From an uncultured Alphaproteobacteria bacterium (GTDB lineage Bacteria > Pseudomonadota > Alphaproteobacteria > HIMB59), in the NCBI GenBank assembly GCA_902524245.1, contig CABZCN010000002.1:120355-184354 (forward strand): a stretch of DNA of 64,000 bases, given 5' to 3'. The notes under the pieces were generated by a model that was given only the letters and a program-made list of their open reading frames with translations, did no database searches and was not told the origin of the DNA. Made by a program: the position numbers and the translations under genes. Positions 45,052 through 54,463 of the stretch are shown piece by piece. Numbering within the stretch: the stretch's first letter is position 1; each line of letters starts with the position of its first letter.

Positions 45052-45660
45052 TTAATTTTTTTTAAATAACCAAGGTTTTTTATTTTTTTTTTCCTCTTCG
45101 TATGCATTAATTTTGTCTTGGTAACCAAGGGTAATGCCTATATCGTCTAATCCCTGCAAAAGTCTTTCTTTTCTGAATTCTTCAATTTCAAAATTGATTG
45201 AATGATTGCCAGCTTTAATGATTTGCTCCGGAAGGTCGATAGTGAACTCAATTTGATTTTTAGCTGCTGTCATTAAGTGATCGAGGTTTTCAGGGCTGAC
45301 AACTATCGGTAAAATTCCATTTTGAAAGCAATTATTATAGAAAATATCTGCAAAACTTGTTGAAATTACGCTTCTTATTCCAAAATCTTTAAGAGACCAA
45401 GGGGCGTGTTCTCTACTTGATCCACAACCAAAATTATCACCAGCAACCAAAATTTTTGACTGATCAAAAGGAGATGTATTCAAAACAAAATCTTTAATGA
45501 GGTTTCCATCGTTATCATATCTCATCTCATAAAACAAACTTACACCAAGACCAGTTCTTTTAATTGTTTTGAGAAATTGCTTTGGGATGATCATATCAGT
45601 ATCGATATTAACAATTGGTAAAGGAGCTGCGATACCTTTTAAAGAATGAAACTTATCCAT
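45052..45660 (-). CDS. leuD: 3-isopropylmalate dehydratase small subunit
   Basis: Swivel-domain subunit of isopropylmalate isomerase. [10 protein letters not shown] and [15 protein letters not shown] are the family motifs. 202 residues. One base lies between it and the leuC stop, as expected for subunits made together. Confidence 0.95.
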   Translation of the reverse strand: MDKFHSLKGIAAPLPIVNIDTDMIIPKQFLKTIKRTGLGVSLFYEMRYDNDGNLIKDFVLNTSPFDQSKILVAGDNFGCGSSREHAPWSLKDFGIRSVISTSFADIFYNNCFQNGILPIVVSPENLDHLMTAAKNQIEFTIDLPEQIIKAGNHSINFEIEEFRKERLLQGLDDIGITLGYQDKINAYEEEKKNKKPWLFKKN

Positions 45661-45661
45661 T

Positions 45662-47071
45662 TTATGTAAAATCTCTTATATCTGAAATGTTTCCAATAAT
45701 AGCAGATGCGGCAGCAAGCTCAGGACTCATTAAATGAGTTCTACCCCCTCGGCCTTGTCTACCTTCAAAATTTCTATTAGAGGTTGATGCGCACCTTTCA
45801 CCTGGTTTTAATTGATCGGGATTCATACCAAGGCACATTGAACATCCAGCCTCTCTCCATTCGAAGCCAGCATCTTTTAAAATTATATCAATTCCTTCTT
45901 CTTCTGCTTGTTTTTTAACTAAGCCTGATCCTGGTACTATCATTGCTTGAACGTGTGAAGCAATCTTTTTGTCCTTAACAATAGATGCAACTTTTCTTAA
46001 ATCCTCAATTCGACCGTTTGTGCAAGAGCCAATAAATATTTTATCTAATTTTATGTCTGTAATTTTTGTTCCGGGCTTAAGACCCATATACTCAAGTGAT
46101 CTTTCAATACTTTTCTTTTTATTTTCTGTTTTAGCACTACTTGGATTTGGCACCGTGCCTTTGACTGACACAACATCCTCAGGGCTAGTTCCCCATGTCA
46201 CCATTGGGTCAATTTCTGAACTATCTATAACTATTTCATGATCGTAATTTGCATCATTATCTGAGGGAAGAGATGACCAGTATTCTACTGCTTGATCCCA
46301 GTGTTCAGTTCCAGGGGCATAAGGTCTACCTTTTATATAATTAAAAGTTTTTTGATCTGGGCTAATTAATCCAGCGCGAGCACCAGCTTCAATGCTCATA
46401 TTACAAATAGTCATTCTGCCCTCCATAGAAAGGCCCATGATAGATGAACCAGCATACTCAATTACATGACCAGTTCCCCCAGCTGTTCCAATTTTTCCAA
46501 TTATGTACAAGATTAAATCTTTAGAATTTACTCCAAAAGGAAGTTCACCATTGACCGAAATTCTCATATTTTTTGCAGGATTTTGAACAATTGTTTGCGT
46601 AGCCAGAACATGCTCAACTTCACTTGTTCCGATACCAAAAGCGAGAGCTCCGAAAGCTCCATGGGTAGACGTGTGACTGTCGCCACAGACAATTGTCATG
46701 CCCGGTTGTGTAATTCCCTGCTCAGGACCAATGATGTGAACAATACCTTGTCTTTGGTCCATTAAATCAAAATATTGAATTCCATGCTCTTTAGTGTTTT
46801 TTGCTAAAGTTTCGACTTGAATTTTACTTTGTGGGTCCTCAATATTTTGTCTATTTATAGTAGGAACATTATGGTCTGCGACAGCTATCGTAGCCTCTGG
46901 TCTATGAACGGGACGATTGGATAGTTTTAATCCTTCGAAAGCTTGAGGGCTAGTTACTTCATGAACTAAATGACGATCAATATATAAAAGATTAGTCCCA
47001 TCTTCTCTTTGACCGACAAGATGCTCAGACCAGATTTTATCAAAAAGTGTTTTTGGGCCTTGGTTGCTCAA
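45662..47071 (-). CDS. leuC: 3-isopropylmalate dehydratase large subunit
   Basis: [4Fe-4S] aconitase-family subunit that isomerises isopropylmalate. Cluster cysteines are in I-G-S-C-T-N-G-R and C-S-M-C-L-G-M-N. The N-terminal [12 protein letters not shown] and [11 protein letters not shown] are typical. 469 residues. It starts 10 bases after rplS, so leucine synthesis is attached to the ribosomal operon. Confidence 0.96.
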   Translation of the reverse strand: MSNQGPKTLFDKIWSEHLVGQREDGTNLLYIDRHLVHEVTSPQAFEGLKLSNRPVHRPEATIAVADHNVPTINRQNIEDPQSKIQVETLAKNTKEHGIQYFDLMDQRQGIVHIIGPEQGITQPGMTIVCGDSHTSTHGAFGALAFGIGTSEVEHVLATQTIVQNPAKNMRISVNGELPFGVNSKDLILYIIGKIGTAGGTGHVIEYAGSSIMGLSMEGRMTICNMSIEAGARAGLISPDQKTFNYIKGRPYAPGTEHWDQAVEYWSSLPSDNDANYDHEIVIDSSEIDPMVTWGTSPEDVVSVKGTVPNPSSAKTENKKKSIERSLEYMGLKPGTKITDIKLDKIFIGSCTNGRIEDLRKVASIVKDKKIASHVQAMIVPGSGLVKKQAEEEGIDIILKDAGFEWREAGCSMCLGMNPDQLKPGERCASTSNRNFEGRQGRGGRTHLMSPELAAASAIIGNISDIRDFT

Positions 47072-47081
47072 GATAATACTT

Positions 47082-47765
47082 TTAGCTTTTAGTTTCTGCC
47101 TCTTCTATTTTTTTCTCTACAGGCTTTTCCTCTTTTGGCTCATCTTCAACTTTGGGTTCTTCTTGTGGTGATAATTCCTCTGATTTAGTTTCTTTAATTT
47201 CTTCTTTAGAGTTGTCTTCAGACTTAGGGGCTTCTTGAGATGAAGTTTCCTCTGTTTTGGTCTCTTTAGCTTCTTCCTTTGGTGTTTCGTCAGTTACAGG
47301 TGTATCTGATTTATTTTCTTCAGTACTAACCTCTGAATTTTCTTCAGCATCTTCGATTGTGGATACAAATTGGTTATCATCATATGATCGACCGTCAGTT
47401 CTTTCTGCAATTCTTGCTTTTTTACCAGACAAACCTCTTAGATAATATAATTTAGCTCTTCTTACATCGCCAACTTTTACGCGTTCGATTGAGTCGATAA
47501 CATTACTGTATAATGGAAAAACCCTTTCAACACCTTCACCACTAGAAATTTTTCTAACAGTAAATGAAGAATTAAGACCGTTATTTTTTTTACCAATACA
47601 GACACCTTGAAATGCTTGCACTCTCTCTTTATTTCCTTCTTTAATCTTAACGTTAACTTTGACAGTGTCACCTGGCGCAAAGTCTGAAACCTTTGAACTT
47701 TTTAAAATCTGCTGAATTTGTGATTGTTCGTAATTTTTAATAATTTCATTCATTGTGTGCTCCAT
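47082..47765 (-). CDS. rplS: ribosomal protein L19 with long acidic tail
   Basis: Large-subunit protein at the 30S-50S interface. Residues 5-138 are the normal L19 ([28 protein letters not shown]). Residues 139-227 are an added low-complexity tail made of Glu, Lys, Thr, Ser and Pro with repeated K-E-E and S-Q-E-A/E-P units. The usual length is about 115-130. M5 (M-N-E-I-I-K) is an alternative start. The tail is very acidic, unlike the basic core. Confidence 0.94.
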   Translation of the reverse strand: MEHTMNEIIKNYEQSQIQQILKSSKVSDFAPGDTVKVNVKIKEGNKERVQAFQGVCIGKKNNGLNSSFTVRKISSGEGVERVFPLYSNVIDSIERVKVGDVRRAKLYYLRGLSGKKARIAERTDGRSYDDNQFVSTIEDAEENSEVSTEENKSDTPVTDETPKEEAKETKTEETSSQEAPKSEDNSKEEIKETKSEELSPQEEPKVEDEPKEEKPVEKKIEEAETKS

Positions 47766-47803
47766 CCAATATTAATATATGGGTGGTATCAGAGCGGCAT
47801 ATT

Positions 47804-48529
47804 CTACTCATTTTTGTTTTTTTTTAAATAGTTTTTAAATAAATCTGGTCTATTTTTTTCAGTATTTTCCAACGAATTCTGGTGTTTCCAAAGATCTATA
47901 TCAGCATGTTTACCACTCACGAGTATAGAAGGTACTTCTATTTCTGAATGATCAGGGGTTATCCATGGGTTTGGTCTAGTGAATTGATCATGTTCAACTA
48001 GTCCATTTTGAAATGACTCAATAGTGTGGGTATCATTATTTCCAAGAACACCAGGTTGGAGTCTCATTAACGCCTCAATAAATAACAATGATGCTATCTC
48101 TCCTCCGTTTAATATGACATCGCTCACAGAAATTTCTTGAAATTCATAATAATCAATTACTCTTTGGTCAATGCCCTCATATCTACCATTTAGTAAAATA
48201 AAATCTTTATTTAAATTATAATTAGTTAATTTTTTTTGAGTGAGTTTTTTACCTTTGGCAGAAAAACATATTTTAATACAGCTATCTAATTCATTTTTAT
48301 TAAAGTTTGTTTCGATAGATTTTGAAATTATATCAGGTCTTAATACCATACCTGCGCCACCACTAAATGGTTTATCATCAACAGAATTCGCAGATAAATC
48401 ACTGTAATCTCTTATGTTGATAGTATTGATTTCGAAATGATTTTTTGTCAGAGCTTTGCCTAACAAGCCATGTTGTAAAATTCCAGGAAAAACCTCTGGA
48501 AATAAAGTAAGGATATTGAATTTTAACAT
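47804..48529 (-). CDS. trmD: tRNA (guanine37-N1)-methyltransferase
   Basis: Knotted (SPOUT) methyltransferase that places m1G37 in tRNAs reading Leu, Pro and Arg codons. F-N-I-L-T-L-F-P-E at the start, the knot segment L-N-G-R-Y-E-G-I-D-Q-R and the S-A-M loop G-G-E-I-A are visible; C-terminal H-D-Q-F-T-R-P and V-L-V-S-G-K-H follow. 241 residues. Its start overlaps the rimM stop by one base. Confidence 0.95.
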   Translation of the reverse strand: MLKFNILTLFPEVFPGILQHGLLGKALTKNHFEINTINIRDYSDLSANSVDDKPFSGGAGMVLRPDIISKSIETNFNKNELDSCIKICFSAKGKKLTQKKLTNYNLNKDFILLNGRYEGIDQRVIDYYEFQEISVSDVILNGGEIASLLFIEALMRLQPGVLGNNDTHTIESFQNGLVEHDQFTRPNPWITPDHSEIEVPSILVSGKHADIDLWKHQNSLENTEKNRPDLFKNYLKKNKNE

Positions 48530-49026
48530 TAATTTTTAATTATAATTTTTTTTTCTTTAATATTTACAAATGGAAAGTTTTGTTCAGTAAATCTGAAAAA
48601 TTCCTTTTTTTTACTTTTAATAAAATATATTTCCAATAAATCCCCTGCACCAAAATTTACAACTGAAGCAACTTCTCCAACTCTCTGGTCTTTATTATCA
48701 AATACCTCAAGGCCCTCTAAATCGTGGAAATAATATTCATTTCCTTTTACTGGTGATAGTTGTTCTTTTTTTAAAAAAATTTTTTTATTAACAAACTTTT
48801 CAATGTCTGTTCTATTATTTATTTCGTCGATTGTTATAAGTGGGCTTTTTTTATCAAAAGATACTAGTTTTAAGTTAACAGTTTTTTTATTATCTAAATA
48901 AAATCTTTTAAATTGATTTACATCACGATCATCATTTAAATAACTGTGAAACCTTAGCAGACCCTTAGTTCCTTTAGGTCTGCCAATTACACCAACTTGT
49001 ATGAAACGCTTCTCAAAGGGAGTCAC
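48529..49026 (-). CDS. rimM: ribosome maturation factor RimM
   Basis: Assembly factor for the 30S head, binding S19. V-G-V-I-G-R-P-K-G-T-K-G at residues 12-23 is the N-terminal RimM signature and a PRC-barrel domain follows (Y-F-H-D-L-E-G-L-E-V-F). 165 residues. Placed between rpsP and trmD as in most bacteria. Confidence 0.92.
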   Translation of the reverse strand: MTPFEKRFIQVGVIGRPKGTKGLLRFHSYLNDDRDVNQFKRFYLDNKKTVNLKLVSFDKKSPLITIDEINNRTDIEKFVNKKIFLKKEQLSPVKGNEYYFHDLEGLEVFDNKDQRVGEVASVVNFGAGDLLEIYFIKSKKKEFFRFTEQNFPFVNIKEKKIIIKN

Positions 49027-49032
49027 AAGTAA

Positions 49033-49626
49033 TTACTCTTTAGTTTCGGGTTTATCCTCTGAAACCTCAGTTGAACCCTCTTCCTCTTTAGGCTCTTCTT
49101 TTGCAGGAGCTTCTTCTTTCTTTTCCTTCAGCTCAGAAGTCTCCTCTGTCTTTACCTCTTCAGCTGGTTTTTCAGCTGCTGCTTCTTCAACAGGCGGTTG
49201 CTCCTCTGTGGTAGTTACCTCTTCAGTAGGTTTTTCGTCCTCTGCTTTAGCTGCTTCATCAGTAGCTTTTGCATCTTCTGCAGCTTTTGATGCTGCTTCT
49301 TCTTTTGCTTTAACTCTTTCTTGAGCCTTTGCCTTTGGTAAATGCTTTTTTGTTTTCTCAGTTATTTTTGGAGCTTCCATCATTCCTAATTCAGAGAGAA
49401 TTTTTTGAACTCTTTCTGTTGGCAGGGCCCCAACCTTAAGCCAATGTTCAACTCTTTCTTTGCTAAGCATTACTCTTTCCTTGTGATCCTTGGGAACCAT
49501 TGGATTGAAGTTGCCTATTTTTTCAATGAAGTTACCGTCTCTTGGTGCTCTCTCATCTGCAACCACAATTCTATAGAAAGGTCTTTTTTTTGAACCTCCT
49601 CTTGCTAGTCTTATTTTTGTCGCCAT
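49033..49626 (-). CDS. rpsP: ribosomal protein S16 with long acidic tail
   Basis: Small-subunit protein needed for 30S assembly. Residues 1-85 are normal S16 ([21 protein letters not shown]). From about residue 92 to 197 runs an Ala/Glu/Lys/Pro/Thr-rich acidic extension. Alphaproteobacterial S16 is often extended, but this tail is longer than the core and of the same style as the tail on L19 two genes later. Clear AT-rich leader with GGGAGAA before ATG. Confidence 0.95.
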   Translation of the reverse strand: MATKIRLARGGSKKRPFYRIVVADERAPRDGNFIEKIGNFNPMVPKDHKERVMLSKERVEHWLKVGALPTERVQKILSELGMMEAPKITEKTKKHLPKAKAQERVKAKEEAASKAAEDAKATDEAAKAEDEKPTEEVTTTEEQPPVEEAAAEKPAEEVKTEETSELKEKKEEAPAKEEPKEEEGSTEVSEDKPETKE

Positions 49627-49644
49627 GATTTCTCCCTTCTGTAT

Positions 49645-50997
49645 TTATTCAATCGTTGGCATTTGGTTTCCGCCTAATAAACTTTTTATTTTATTTGCAA
49701 AACCTGGTTTTTGAGCTTGTTTCATAAGTTTTTTAGTTTGCTCAAATTGTTTTAAAAGCCTGTTGACCTCGTGTACCTGTCTACCAGACCCTGTTGCTAT
49801 TCTTCTTTTTCTTGAAGCTTTTAGTAAATCAGGATCAACTCTTTCTTCTCTTGTCATTGAGCAAATAATTGCAATTTGATGATCAATAACTTTTTCGTCA
49901 AAATCTCCACTCTCCATCATGTTTTTAATTTTGCTGACACCAGGCATGTGTGACATTAGTCCAGACATTCCTCCCATTTTTTTCATTTGAGAAAACTGTT
50001 TTAAAAGATCATTCATATTGAATTTCCCACTCATCATCTGAGATTGGAGATTTTCCATTTCTTTTTGATCAAAATCTTTTTGTGCTTTTTCAACTAATGA
50101 AACAACATCTCCCATACCAAGAATTCTAGAAGCTATTCTCTCTGGGTGAAAAACTTCAAAATCTTCAATATTTTCTCCTGATCCAAAGAAACGAATTGGC
50201 AAACCTGTTTGATATTTTGCTGAAAGTGCAACTCCTCCTCTTGGGTCTGCGTCTAATCTTGTTAATATAAATCCAGTAAGTGGTGCTGTGGAGTTAAAAG
50301 ACTCTACAACGCTTAGGGCTTGTTGACCCATCATTGAGTCTAAAACAAGTAAATTCTCTTGTGGTTTCGCCAGATCATGAATTGTTTTCAGTTCTAGTAG
50401 TAATTCCTCATCTGTACTAATTCGACCTGAGGTATCTATAATTAAAACATCTGATAAAAGTTTTTTACTTTGTTCAAGAGCATTATTGACAATATCTTTT
50501 ACATTTTCATTTATTGGCTCAATAAACTGAATATTATTTTTTTGAGATAAAATACGAAGTTGGTCTATAGCGGCTGGTCTTCTTAAATCTGTTGACACAA
50601 GTGACACAGATTTATTAAGAGAATTTTGACAGTAATAAGCAAGTTTTGCAATTGATGTTGTTTTACCTGCACCCTGCAGACCACACATTAAAAAAGTTGA
50701 GGGTTTATTTTTAAAGTTTAGCTCGCTACTTTGAACACCAAGTATTTCTGTTAGTTCATCACTTACTATTTTAATTATTTGTTGTCCTGGCTGAACGTTT
50801 TCAATTACTTTTTGGCCAAGTGCTTTTTCTTGGATTTTTTTAATTAGATCTTTAGATACTTTAAGAGAGACATCTGCCTCTAACAAAGCAACTCTAACCT
50901 CTCGCAGGGTTGTCTCTAAATCTTTTTCAGTGATGGCCCCTTTATTTGAGAGACCTTGAAAAATTCCAGTTATCTTATTTGTTATATTTTCTAACAT
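49645..50997 (-). CDS. ffh: signal recognition particle protein
   Basis: SRP54 GTPase that carries nascent membrane proteins to FtsY. N domain, then the G domain with P-loop G-L-Q-G-A-G-K-T-T, D-L-R-R-P-A-A, D-T-S-G-R where the family has D-T-A-G-R, and T-R-L-D-A-D-P-R-G-G; the Met-rich M domain follows from about residue 300. 450 residues. First gene of the operon running to asd. The same Ala-to-Ser change is present in FtsY. Confidence 0.96.
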   Translation of the reverse strand: MLENITNKITGIFQGLSNKGAITEKDLETTLREVRVALLEADVSLKVSKDLIKKIQEKALGQKVIENVQPGQQIIKIVSDELTEILGVQSSELNFKNKPSTFLMCGLQGAGKTTSIAKLAYYCQNSLNKSVSLVSTDLRRPAAIDQLRILSQKNNIQFIEPINENVKDIVNNALEQSKKLLSDVLIIDTSGRISTDEELLLELKTIHDLAKPQENLLVLDSMMGQQALSVVESFNSTAPLTGFILTRLDADPRGGVALSAKYQTGLPIRFFGSGENIEDFEVFHPERIASRILGMGDVVSLVEKAQKDFDQKEMENLQSQMMSGKFNMNDLLKQFSQMKKMGGMSGLMSHMPGVSKIKNMMESGDFDEKVIDHQIAIICSMTREERVDPDLLKASRKRRIATGSGRQVHEVNRLLKQFEQTKKLMKQAQKPGFANKIKSLLGGNQMPTIE

Positions 50998-51088
50998 TTT
51001 AAAAATAAAAAAAATCGGCGAATGATACTCATCGGCCGACTAATTTTTTCTTTATTTAGTAAGGAATTTATATCACTATAGCTGGTCT

Positions 51089-51901
51089 ATGAAAATACCT
51101 TTTATGAAAGCTCAAGGAGCAGGAAATGACTTTATTATTGTGGATAAAAACGTTGATTTTATAAGAAAGTCAAAAAAGGTTATCAAAAGACTTTGCGACA
51201 GGCGTTTTGGGGTAGGTTGCGATCAATTAATTCTATTAAAAAAAATCAGTTCATATTATCAAGTTACATTTTATAACTCAGATGGCTCACTTGGGAAAAA
51301 TTGTGGTAATGGATTGCGATGTGCCTACAAATTTTTAGTTGAAGTAAAAAAAGTTAAAAAGGCAGTCATTAAAACTCATAAATTTTTACATTTTGGTAAG
51401 AAAACTCAAAAAGAATACAAAATCAATGTTGGGGAAGTAACTTTAGATTGGAAAAAAATTCCTTTATCAAAAAAAATGGACTCTCAAAGTATTCAAATTA
51501 AAAGAATAAAGATACCTGGGTTAATAAAAATAATGGGGGCAAATATTGGAAATCCTCATTGTGTAGTATTAGTAAAGAATTTAAAGCTAATTAAATTAAA
51601 TATGTTAGGGCCTTCACTTGTAAAAAATAAATTATTTCCTGATCAAGCTAATATTACTTTTGTACAGGTATTAAAAAAATCTAAAGTAAAAGTATTATTT
51701 TGGGAGAGAGGTGGTGGACATACACTAGCATGTGGTTCAGGAACTTGTGCTACTGCTTTTGTTTTAAATTATAATGACTTTGTTTCCTCTAAAATCGAAG
51801 TGGTTACTGAAAAATCAGTATTAAAAACAGAAATCAAGGACAAGATGGTATTCCTTCAAGGCCCTGCAGAATTAGTTTATCAATCATCGATTAATATTTA
51901 A
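51089..51901 (+). CDS. dapF: diaminopimelate epimerase
   Basis: Interconverts LL- and meso-diaminopimelate for peptidoglycan and lysine. The two active-site cysteines are in N-C-G-N-G-L-R-C and L-A-C-G-S-G-T-C; G-A-G-N-D-F opens the protein. 270 residues. Divergent from ffh across 91 bases, first of dapF-mtaB-ftsY-yciB, all with no or one-base gaps. Confidence 0.94.
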   Translation: MKIPFMKAQGAGNDFIIVDKNVDFIRKSKKVIKRLCDRRFGVGCDQLILLKKISSYYQVTFYNSDGSLGKNCGNGLRCAYKFLVEVKKVKKAVIKTHKFLHFGKKTQKEYKINVGEVTLDWKKIPLSKKMDSQSIQIKRIKIPGLIKIMGANIGNPHCVVLVKNLKLIKLNMLGPSLVKNKLFPDQANITFVQVLKKSKVKVLFWERGGGHTLACGSGTCATAFVLNYNDFVSSKIEVVTEKSVLKTEIKDKMVFLQGPAELVYQSSINI

Positions 51902-53107
51902 ATGTCTAAAGTTGTAAATTTTGGGTGTCGACTAAATAACTTTGAAGGAAAAAAAATTGAAGAATTATTGGCAAATAATAATGAAAATATGGTTGTTATA
52001 AACTCTTGTGCTGTCACAAATGAGACTGAGAGGCAGGTAAGACAGACTATTAGAAAAATTAAAAAAGAATATCCTGATAAAAAAATTGTAATGACAGGAT
52101 GTGCTGCACAAATATCTCCAGATAAGTATTCTTCAATGACTGAGGTCGATAAAGTTATTGATAATATAAGTAAACTGAAATCAGAAACTTGGGCATCTTT
52201 GCTAGATGAAGAACTCGATGTAGATTTCAAAAAGGACATCTTTGACTCTCCTCAAGATATCCGCCCGTCTTTGGATAATAAAAACCTTAACATCAGAGAA
52301 AGCCTTGTAATTCAACAAGGATGCAATCACAGGTGTACGTTTTGTATCATTCCTTTTGGTAGAGGTAATAATAGGAGTTTTGATCCTTTTTACTTAATCA
52401 ATGAGGTGGAAAGAGTTGTAGAAAATGGTGTCAAAGAAATTGTTTTAACAGGTGTTGATATATCAGATTATGGTAGCGATTTTGATCACAAATATAACAT
52501 GAGCAATTTAATTTTAGATATTTTAGATAAAACTAAATTACAACGTCTTCGACTTTCCTCAATAGACTGTGTTGAAGTTGATGAAAATTTTAATGAAGTA
52601 CTAAAAGATCAAAGAGTGATGCCGCATCTTCACCTTAGTATACAGTCTGGTGATGACATGATACTGAAAAGAATGAAAAGAAGACATAATTCGAAAGATG
52701 TATTTCAATTTGTCGAGCGTTGTAAAAAAATTAGAAAAGATATTTCATTTGGTGCAGATATTATTGCTGGATTTCCTACAGAAACAGATGCGATGTTTGA
52801 AAATACATACAAACTATTAAGAGACAATGAAATTTCTCACCTCCACATATTTCCTTTTTCTCCAAAAAACAATACTCCTGCATCAAGGATGCCTCAGGTT
52901 TCTAAACCAGTCATTAAAAAAAGAGCAAAAAATTTAAGGGATCTAGGCGAATTAATTTTAAATAGAGTAAAGTCCAAACTTTCATTACCAAGGGAGGTTC
53001 TAATTGAAGAGTTAAATTCAGGATTAGCTGTTGGATATGATCAAAATTATATCAAACATGAAGTACCCTTAGTAGGTGTGCCCGTCGGTGAGATTATTAG
53101 AGTTTAA
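51902..53107 (+). CDS. mtaB: tRNA ms2t6A37 methylthiotransferase
   Basis: Radical-SAM enzyme that adds a methylthio group to t6A37 of ANN-decoding tRNAs. An N-terminal UPF0004 domain with three cysteines (F-G-C, N-S-C-A-V-T-N, T-G-C-A-A-Q) and the radical-SAM C-N-H-R-C-T-F-C-I-I-P are visible; the TRAM domain at the end is short. 401 residues. The start directly follows the dapF stop and its end overlaps ftsY by one base. Confidence 0.92.
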   Translation: MSKVVNFGCRLNNFEGKKIEELLANNNENMVVINSCAVTNETERQVRQTIRKIKKEYPDKKIVMTGCAAQISPDKYSSMTEVDKVIDNISKLKSETWASLLDEELDVDFKKDIFDSPQDIRPSLDNKNLNIRESLVIQQGCNHRCTFCIIPFGRGNNRSFDPFYLINEVERVVENGVKEIVLTGVDISDYGSDFDHKYNMSNLILDILDKTKLQRLRLSSIDCVEVDENFNEVLKDQRVMPHLHLSIQSGDDMILKRMKRRHNSKDVFQFVERCKKIRKDISFGADIIAGFPTETDAMFENTYKLLRDNEISHLHIFPFSPKNNTPASRMPQVSKPVIKKRAKNLRDLGELILNRVKSKLSLPREVLIEELNSGLAVGYDQNYIKHEVPLVGVPVGEIIRV

Positions 53108-53925
53108 TGTTTTTTTTAAAAAAAATCTTTCAAAAGAATTTAAATATAGATGAGATAGAGGATCTTTTGTTTGATAATGGTGTAGAACCAAAATTTGCCG
53201 ATTTAATTATTTCAAAAATAAAAGAAAATAAATCACAAGAAGAGGATATTAGAAAAGTTATTAAAGATGAACTGCTTATAAAATTCAAAGAAAAAAAATT
53301 TGGTGGTTTTTCTCCTCAAAATAAAAGCTTATATATTATTGCTGGAAATAACGGCTCAGGAAAAACAACATTCATAGGTAAATTTATAAATTTATTTAAA
53401 AAAAATGGCTTAAAGCCTGCTGTAATTGCAGCAGATACATTTAGGGCTGCCGCAATCGATCAACTTGAACATTTCACAAATCAATTTGAAGTGCCCATTT
53501 ATAAGGGTAATAATATGGAAGATCCATCTTCAGTTATTTTTAAAGGGATTGACAACCTAAAAGAGAATGATGTTATTATTATTGATACATCTGGGAGACA
53601 GCACAACAACAAAAATTTAATGGCTGAGCTAAAAAAAATCTCAGATATCGTTTCAAAAAAATCTGAGCAATTTAATTTAATAAGGGCTTTTTTGATATTA
53701 GATGCCAATACAGGACTTGCATCAAAACATATAATAGAAGGTTTTCAAGAATATATCACTTTAAATGGCATTATTTTAAATAAGGTAGATTCTAATGCCA
53801 AGTATGGAGCTCTTCTAACAATAATAAATGATTTTGATATTCCTGTGGTATTCGAAGGATACGGCGAAGGCATGAATGACTTAAGAGAGTTTCAATTTGA
53901 AGAATATTTAGATAGACTATTATAA
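53107..53925 (+). CDS. ftsY: SRP receptor FtsY, NG domain only
   Basis: Docking GTPase for SRP at the membrane. Only the NG core is present (272 residues), with no acidic A domain; F-F-L-K-K-I-F at the N terminus may act as the membrane-binding helix. Motifs: G-N-N-G-S-G-K-T-T, D-T-F-R-A-A-A-I-D-Q-L, D-T-S-G-R (usual D-T-A-G-R), N-K-V-D (usual T-K-L-D) and G-Y-G-E-G-M-N-D-L. The motifs differ slightly from the canonical set but all active-site elements are there. Confidence 0.94.
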   Translation: MFFLKKIFQKNLNIDEIEDLLFDNGVEPKFADLIISKIKENKSQEEDIRKVIKDELLIKFKEKKFGGFSPQNKSLYIIAGNNGSGKTTFIGKFINLFKKNGLKPAVIAADTFRAAAIDQLEHFTNQFEVPIYKGNNMEDPSSVIFKGIDNLKENDVIIIDTSGRQHNNKNLMAELKKISDIVSKKSEQFNLIRAFLILDANTGLASKHIIEGFQEYITLNGIILNKVDSNAKYGALLTIINDFDIPVVFEGYGEGMNDLREFQFEEYLDRLL

Positions 53926-53926
53926 A

Positions 53927-54463
53927 ATGAAACAACTCTTTGAATTTTTTCCCTTAATTGTTTTTTTCGCAGTCTATTATAAATCAGATAAAGATCTCTA
54001 TTTAAGTATTGCTGCTGTAATAGTTGCAACATTTATTTCTCTTATAGCCATCTATTTCAAAGAAAGAAAAATTTCAACAATGATGTTAGTAAGTACAATT
54101 ATCTTAGTTGTTTTCGGGGGTTTAAGTATTTTTCTAAAAAATGAGATATTTTTTAAAATGAAACCAACAATTATAAATGCTCTTTTTGGACTCGTTTTAA
54201 TAGGAAGCACGTTTATTAAAAAACCAGTTTTAAAATTGTTATTGAATTCCTCATTAAAATTAACAGATAAAGGTTGGGTATTAATGAATAAAATGTGGTC
54301 AAGTTTTTTTATTCTTTTGGCAATATTAAATGAAATTATTTGGAGAACTCAAAGCACTGATGTTTGGGTTAACTTTAAGGTATTTGGGATCATGGGAATG
54401 ACTATAATCTTCGCTATAATTCAGGTTCCCCTACTAAAAAAACATTTTATAAATCAGTCTTAA
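53927..54463 (+). CDS. yciB: YciB/IspZ-type inner-membrane septation protein
   Basis: 178 residues with five to six helices. The N-terminal F-E-F-F-P-L-I-V-F-F-A-V-Y-Y and the later I-W-R-T-Q-S-T-D-V-W-V-N-F-K are the family marks. YciB proteins affect septation and envelope integrity through contacts with division and elongation proteins; mechanism unclear. It starts one base after ftsY and its end overlaps the convergent pgk by 17 bases. Confidence 0.9.
   Translation: MKQLFEFFPLIVFFAVYYKSDKDLYLSIAAVIVATFISLIAIYFKERKISTMMLVSTIILVVFGGLSIFLKNEIFFKMKPTIINALFGLVLIGSTFIKKPVLKLLLNSSLKLTDKGWVLMNKMWSSFFILLAILNEIIWRTQSTDVWVNFKVFGIMGMTIIFAIIQVPLLKKHFINQS

Noticed and set aside
49001..49324. Plus-strand Ser-rich frame
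   Set aside because: It is the antisense reading of the Glu/Ala/Lys-rich tail of S16; Ser runs are the complement of GAA and GCT codons.
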